NCBI RefSeq assembly: GCF_020379485.1
Contig: NC_063452.1
Location: 58,177,338 to 58,241,337, forward strand
Direction of reading: 5' to 3'
Origin: Brassica napus
Lineage: Eukaryota; Streptophyta; Magnoliopsida; Brassicales; Brassicaceae
Length of the DNA: 64,000 bases
Shown: in pieces, positions 58,051 through 64,000 of the stretch
Numbering within the stretch: the stretch's first letter is position 1
How the letters are laid out: each line of letters opens with the position of its first letter
Program-made: the position numbers and the translations under genes
The notes under the pieces: generated by a model
Told to the model about the DNA's origin: nothing
Seen by the model: the letters and a program-made list of their open reading frames with translations, nothing else
Databases searched by the model: none

Positions 58051-58899
58051 CCTTAACATAAAACAGTCAGTCCTACGTAACTATGATATAGAGTAAGATT
58101 TTACTTTAGAACTCTTACGTGATCTTTTTTTATCTTTTTAGTAAATTTCTTTTTCTTTTTTGAGCAATACTCTTTTAGTAAGTGCTACATAGTTCGTCGT
58201 ACGACATCAGTAAAAAGGTTTCAGGCAACTTATTATGTAATTTTCGAAGGAAAATTAAAATTTAAAAATAACCTTTTCCCTTATCTTTTTAGTAATAAGT
58301 ATGCATGTCATAAAAGTTGTATTGGCATTGTGATGGTAAAATTGCTATTGTAAACATTTGCTAAGCTAGTTTTCTCTCCCATAAATTAATCAATAATAAG
58401 ATAATTTTTCGTATAGTCCACTCCACATGAAGAAAGAAGGGAATTTCAATAATATATAACTATGTTAATTAATTAGTTTAGGTATAATAATCATAGTGAC
58501 AAAAGTGGGATAGAAAAGAATTGGATCCCGGCCCCGTCGGATTCTATAATCGAATCATAGATAGTTAAATTATTGGGTATCCTAAATTATTCGGTAATAG
58601 TAATATTTAACAACATAAGATGTGTATATCCATGAAATTCTAGTTGGAAACTTTGGATAACACCATTGTTCCATAATTAATACTATTAAATTAAGAACAT
58701 GTTCGGTTGATAATAGCTGAGTCTAACTTAAAATATAAATCTAAAATTTAACTGCATAATGTTATATAACTACATCTAAATGAATATATTTTAAAATCCT
58801 ATTTTAAAGAGATAACCACTTTAAGTCATATTTTAAAAGATTATGTATATGGCAAAAAAAATTATAAAAATATATTTTTGTATTTTTTTCGTTATTGGG

Positions 58900-60180
58900 T
58901 GTTTAAATCTTATTATATAAAGTTTGGTTTTTCAAAGTTACTGATTAACATGATCGCGACACAAGGCAATTATATATTTAAGATTGTGACATGTGTTAAT
59001 TTATCTCATAATTAAAATATATATTAAGATATTAACAAAAAATTTTTTATGAAAAAGTACTTATAAATATTATTTAATAGTAATTTTCCATTTTTAAAAT
59101 TCTAATCAAAATAGATAATTACAAAATATTACTTGATAATAATTTTCCTTCAATATGTTGACATGTGTTTAAATATATAATGATTAAAATATATGTAATA
59201 AGATAGTAAAAACAAATTTTGAAAAAAAACTTACTTTAAAAATTATTTAATAGCAAAAAATTTAAAAAAATATTTAGTAGTAAATATTTTAGAAATTTTC
59301 TTTTTTCAAAATCCTAAAAATAGATTTGAAAATTTAATATAATTTTTCTTTTCTAAAATCTTAATGAAAATATAATTATAAGATATTATATTGAGCTTAG
59401 TTTTTCAAAATTGCTAATTAACATGATTGTGACATATGACCGTTATATGTTTAAAGTTGTGTTATGTGTTAAATTATCGCATAATCAAAAATATAAATAC
59501 TAAAATAATAAGAAAAATTGTTAAAAATTATTTAAAGATATTATTAATAGTCTTATTATATAAAGCTTGATTCTTCAAAGTTGCTAATTAACATGATCGC
59601 GACACATGAAAATTATATATTTAAGATTGTGACATGTGTTAATCTATCACATATTTAAAAATAGGAGTACATACCAAGATATTAACAAAAAAACAATTTT
59701 TATTAAAAAGTAATTATAAATATTATTTAATAGTAATTTCCGTTTTTAAATTCCTAATCAAAAATAATTGCAAAACAAGTATTTTATATATACTAAGATG
59801 GTAAAAACTTTTTTTGTTAAAAATTAATTATAAATATTATTTAATAGTAATTTTACATTTTCAAATCTTAAAAAATATAATTGCAAAATATAATTTGATA
59901 GTAATTTTTTTCTAATATTGTGATATGTGTTAAAATACCTCATGATTAAAAATATATATATACTAAGAAACTAAAAAAATTGAAAAAGTTTCAAAAATAT
60001 TGAATAGTAATTTTTTAGATAAATTACCTTTTTTAAGAATCCTAAAGAAAAAAATATTTGTAAAATAATTTATTTAATAATAATTTTCCTTTTCTAAAAT
60101 CCTAATGAAAATATAGTTGTAAACGATTATTTGATAGTAATTTTCTTTTTAAAAATTTGATAGTAATTTCTATCCTGATC
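58900..60180. repeat. Degenerate AT-rich repeat array
   Basis: Related units recur near 58910, 59385 and 59560, each with TTATTATATAAAG, TTCAAAGTTGCTAATTAACA, a GACACATG-type motif and GTGACATGTGTTAAT. Partial units with ATTTAATAGTAATTTTCC lie between. The starts resemble Helitron 5' ends, so this may be nested Helitron remnants. No coding sequence. Confidence 0.6.
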
Positions 60181-60808
60181 TTTACATGAAACTGACGTTG
60201 ATCTAAAAATAATAACATAATCGTCATGCTGCGGTACGTTAGTTATTGCCACAGTTATACTTATGCGTTTGTACATATAGATGTTATGATGTTGTATGTA
60301 AGTTAATGAGGAAATTTAGTGTGGCTATTATGCTTATATATGATTATGTTTATGTGTGTTTGTTCTTATCGACGTATAAAATTGGTCATGTTGTTGTAAG
60401 TCATTCTACTAAAGAATTTAAATCAAAGAGAAGGGCTTTGCAATGGAACAGAGTTGCTAATAACTCGCCTAGACAACATGATTATTGAAACAGAAATCGT
60501 AACCAAAAATTATGTGAAAAATGAATTTTTATTCATAGAATAAATCTCATACCAACAGATGCAAGATGGCCTTCAAATTGAAAAGACCATAATTCCCTAT
60601 ATGAATTTTCTATGCAATGAACATCAACAAGAGTTAAGGTTAAAGCTTAAAAAGTTGGTCTATATTTCCCAAGTCCACTCTTAGAATTATACGCCGCACT
60701 ACTATGAAGAATCACTACAACTGCAGAGCTTCGGATTTTTAAGATTTTTAAAATATAATGACAATAGTTTTCTACAAAATATTATATATCAAGAAATTTT
60801 CAATAGAA
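60181..60808. other. Spacer, no gene seen
   Basis: An 80-residue open frame at 60246-60488 has no recognisable features. Otherwise the stretch is AT-rich sequence between the repeat array and the Helitron. Confidence 0.4.
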
Positions 60809-61784
60809 TCTATATATATAAAGAAATGTTCGCCTCTCTCCCGTGAAGCCACGTCATCAAGTCGTGCGTTATGGGAGTGACACGTGTCCCATTTTATATT
60901 TGGAGCCAAAATAAATGAATGCAGTCAGGGGTAATCGAATCCAGCACCTCTAGCACTGGTAATTTCTCTTAGAACCACTAGGCCGAAGTCACTTTTTATA
61001 AATATGTGGCCGCGAAAATACTTATTATCGTGTCGGCTGGAAGCCCATGCTTCTTCTGCTTGTGGCCAGGGCCGACACTGAACTGACGTCAAGATGAAGA
61101 TCGTGAAGTTAAAAACTTTGCTCCAAACAGTTTTGCAATGTTTCCAACCTTTATAACTTGATGCATATAATATATATCAAAATACATTTGTTGTACACGT
61201 TTTTATTAGTTTTGCTTTTAAAAGAAGATATTTACAGTTATAAATGTTTTGTGCCAGTGAAGTAATGGTTGAAAAACCTCTATACATATGTCATTTTAAA
61301 ATAACACCCAACTTCTATATATAGTCAATACATATGTCCATGTTATATTATAGACTAAATATTTTCTCTTTTAAAAATATAGAAACCAGTTTTTTTAGTT
61401 TACAACCAAATGTTGTAGAGCAAGTATGCATTATACAAAATAATATATATTTAAAATCTATACGCAAAAACATAAAAGTTGTTATAGGTCTCTTTCTGAC
61501 ACATGCACACTCCACTATGAATAAGAATTAAAAAGAAAAAACAGTATTGTCATCAAACTTTGTCACAAATCCACATTTGTACATCTATAATTATGAGTTG
61601 GACAATTAGTTAATTTGATACAATATCAAAGCAAGAATAATCGAAAAACAACTATACCACCGCATACTAATAAGTAACACATAACAGATAACCAAATTTT
61701 TGAATCTTAAAACAAATTTCAACTCGAACATTTAGTGAATATCAAATTAACTAATATCCCACCCGTAGGGCGGGCCGACCCTAG
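60809..61784 (+). mobile_element. Small complete non-autonomous Helitron (976 bp)
   Basis: It begins TCTATATATATAAAG after A (60808). It ends with the hairpin CCCACCCGTAGGGCGGG and CCGACCCTAG, followed by T (61785). A CCACGTCATC and GTGACACGTGTCCC lie near the start, as in other crucifer Helitrons. It has no coding capacity. At about 60935-60990 the minus strand has CCTAGTGGTTCTAAGAG and GGATTCGATTACCCC, loosely like tRNA A and B boxes. Confidence 0.85.
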
Positions 61785-61936
61785 TATGATATATAGAAAA
61801 AGAGGTTAAAGTCTTGATGCTAAGTAAACAAATTTGATGTTCTATCTAGCAATATATTTGATATTTAGATGACTATCAATAATACATATTGATTGGTGTT
61901 GGGTAACATTTATATTTTGAATTGTGTTATTTTTAA

Positions 61937-64000
61937 ATTTTTTTTTTGTCATCAACTTTACAGACTCATGTTTACTATGTGAACCAAACTGGAAGATCTT
62001 GATCCATGTGAACTACAAAAAACGTTTCATTCCTAGCACTGCGGGCTAAGCTATCCGCCTTCTTATTCTGCGCTCTTGGTACATAGATAATCTCTGCTCG
62101 GAAAAAACTCTCTTTCAGGCTGTTTATATCTTCCAAATAACTTGCAAATGCTGGTCATTCTTCTGGTTCTGAAACTATCTTCACCAATTGAGAACAATCC
62201 GTTGCAAACGTAACCTGAAATTGTCGTAAGTTTTTCATACATTCCATTGCCCATAATAACGCTTCTATTTCTGCATGAAGAGGAGAAAGGGAAGCCCGAA
62301 CATTCCTTGCGCCCATCAAACCCACAAATCTTTCTAGAGTATTGTACCATCCTTGTCCTGAGAAAACATCATTTTCTTTCCAGGAACCATCCGTAAAACA
62401 CCATCTTCCTGGAATTGACGGAAGACTCGTAGCCTCTACCTGTGGAATCCTCTTGTTGTCATTTAGTATTTGTGCCTCAGCCCAAAGTTTTGATTCCGTT
62501 TCAGCCAGTTTAAGGGTATCCAACGGATCCACATCCAGATTACTAAAGACTTTATTATTTCTTCCCTTCCATATATATCATAGTATCCATGCAAACTGAT
62601 GATCCTCCATCTGTGGAACAACTCTACAAAAGAGATGATCCATGTTCACAAAGAGAGAACTTGTTGGAAACAGAGCTGGATTTGTTGGAATCTTTGAAAG
62701 AGCCCATGTCTGAAGTGCAGGAGGACATTAAAAAAAAACATGTTTGATCGATTCCTCCTCAGCTCCACATCTTGCACAAATGATATCTCCGGGTATCCCT
62801 CGCTTTTGCAAATTCTTCTTGACTGCTATACACCCCGTCACCAATTGCCATAGAAAATGCTTAATCTTTGGTGGACACCATATTTTCCAACAATATGCCT
62901 TCAAAATATCCACCGTAGGTCCAAACGCTAATGGTGATTTTTCCTTATCTGGGTATATCCTTTCTACCCGATATCCAGATTTAACAGTGTATTTTCCATT
63001 ATTTGTGAAATACCATCCATCTCTGTCTGCCATCCGAGTTCTACTCAATGGTATACTTTCTATTAATTTCACATCCTGTGGATCCACCAAAGCCTGAATC
63101 GCCGGCAAATTCCATTTTCGCAAATGTGGATCAATAAGAGAATCCACTGTAAGGTCTGGATAAAGATTGTGTTGATTTTTATTGGCTGGTCTCGGGTGAG
63201 TGGTTGGGAGCCAAGGATCATTCCATACGGATATAGAGGATCATGTTCCCACCCTTTTGATTAGTCATTTGCTTACCAGAGATCTTGCAGAAACAATACT
63301 CCGCCAACTATATGACAGAGAATATAAACGAATCGGCTCCAGGGGTGATGCATTCCTGAAATACCGACCTTTAACAACTCGAGAAAATAAAGTATTTGGC
63401 TTCTCTATCAGCCGCCATAATTGTTTACCAAGCATCGTTGTGTTGAAATCAGTGATATCTTTAAAACCTAAGCCTCCATCTTCCTTACTGACACATACTT
63501 TGTCCCATGATTTCCAATGCATCCCTCTTGTATTACCGCCAGGGCTCCACCAAAACTGTGCTACCGCACTCGTCAGCTTTTTTGCAGTAGCTTTGGGTAA
63601 ACGATAGCAAGACATCACATGATTTGGCAAAGCCGTAATCACTGATTTGATGATCACCTCTTTTCCTCCTTTCGTAAAGAACTTAAAAGTCCAGCCATTG
63701 ACCCTATTATTTAGCCGATCCTGTACGAAGACAAAAACCTGTATCTTAGAACCCCCGAGACTCTCCGGAAATCCTAGATAATTTCCCATTCCTCCCAGAT
63801 TATGTATGCCCAAAATATCTCTTAGCTTCTGTCTGACAGATTCTTCGATTTTGTGTTCAAATTGAATTGAATACTTATCAAAGTTTATTAGTTGACCTGA
63901 AGCTTTCTCGTAATCCTTTAAGATCCTTAGAATGGTATGACACTCTTCCTTTTGAGCTTTACAAAAGAAGAGACTGTCGTCCGCAAAAAGCAGATACGAT
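61937..64000 (-). mobile_element. LINE with poly(A) end, decayed, runs off the right edge
   Basis: Minus strand, 3' end at the T-run 61937-61947 (poly(A) of the element). Pieces of ORF2: the reverse transcriptase motif LLFADDSLFF at the window edge, the GNYLGFPESLGGSK and TALPNHVMSCYRLPK region, the zf-RVT domain (CARCGAEEESIKHVFF) at 62730-63147, and an RNase H domain (WCFTDGSWKENDVFSGQGW, SPLHAEIEALLWAMECM, FATDCSQLV) at 61990-62532. In-frame stops split it, for example TGA after ARSLVSK (63265) and TGA after SEPEE (62155). It is a different LINE lineage from that at 15541-21620. Confidence 0.88.

Noticed and set aside
58900..60180. CRISPR-like or other regularly spaced array
   Set aside because: The repeats are irregular in spacing and diverged, and this is plant nuclear DNA; decayed transposon termini fit better.

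Overview
The window is nuclear DNA from a crucifer (Brassicaceae; Brassica or a close relative). It is AT-rich, genes have short GT-AG introns, and several proteins read almost like their Arabidopsis counterparts. Read right to left, the recognisable host genes follow the order I recall for Arabidopsis At5g14880-At5g15020: KUP8, an NHL-repeat protein, GASA14, SAG101, NPF5.8, and a SIN3-like gene (SNL2) at the left edge. Much of the space between them is transposon sequence, and several genes are broken.

Left part (1-14460): the 3' end of a damaged SNL2-like gene, then two abutting Helitron-type elements. The first (1758-about 7215) carries a broken multi-exon fragment of the biotin gene BIO1. 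The second (7216-14460) carries two genes for OB-fold, replication-protein-A-like proteins, one of them apparently intact, but I see no Rep/helicase gene. The right Helitron end sits exactly in a second copy of the NPF5.8 upstream region.

Middle (14461-36130): a 1.1-kb copy of the distal NPF5.8 upstream region, a LINE on the minus strand that lacks its 3' end, the second copy of that upstream region, an intact NPF5.8-like transporter gene, a long hairpin repeat, a broken gene I do not recognise, a SAG101 pseudogene, an inverted PIN5-like fragment, and an apparently intact SAG101 gene.

Right part (36130-64000): nested DNA transposons, an 871-bp foldback element, the GASA14-like gene with a duplicated upstream region, three 0.8-0.9-kb poly(A) retroposons with 10-15-bp target duplications, a broken F-box gene, a frameshifted small gene, an intact NHL-repeat gene, a KUP8-like pseudogene with a large internal deletion, AT-rich repeats, a small complete Helitron, and a second LINE running off the edge.

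Intact host genes are NPF5.8, SAG101 copy B, GASA14 and NHL. They do not form one pathway; their proximity is inherited synteny. All exon models were made by eye from splice signals and protein similarity, and Arabidopsis locus names are from memory.
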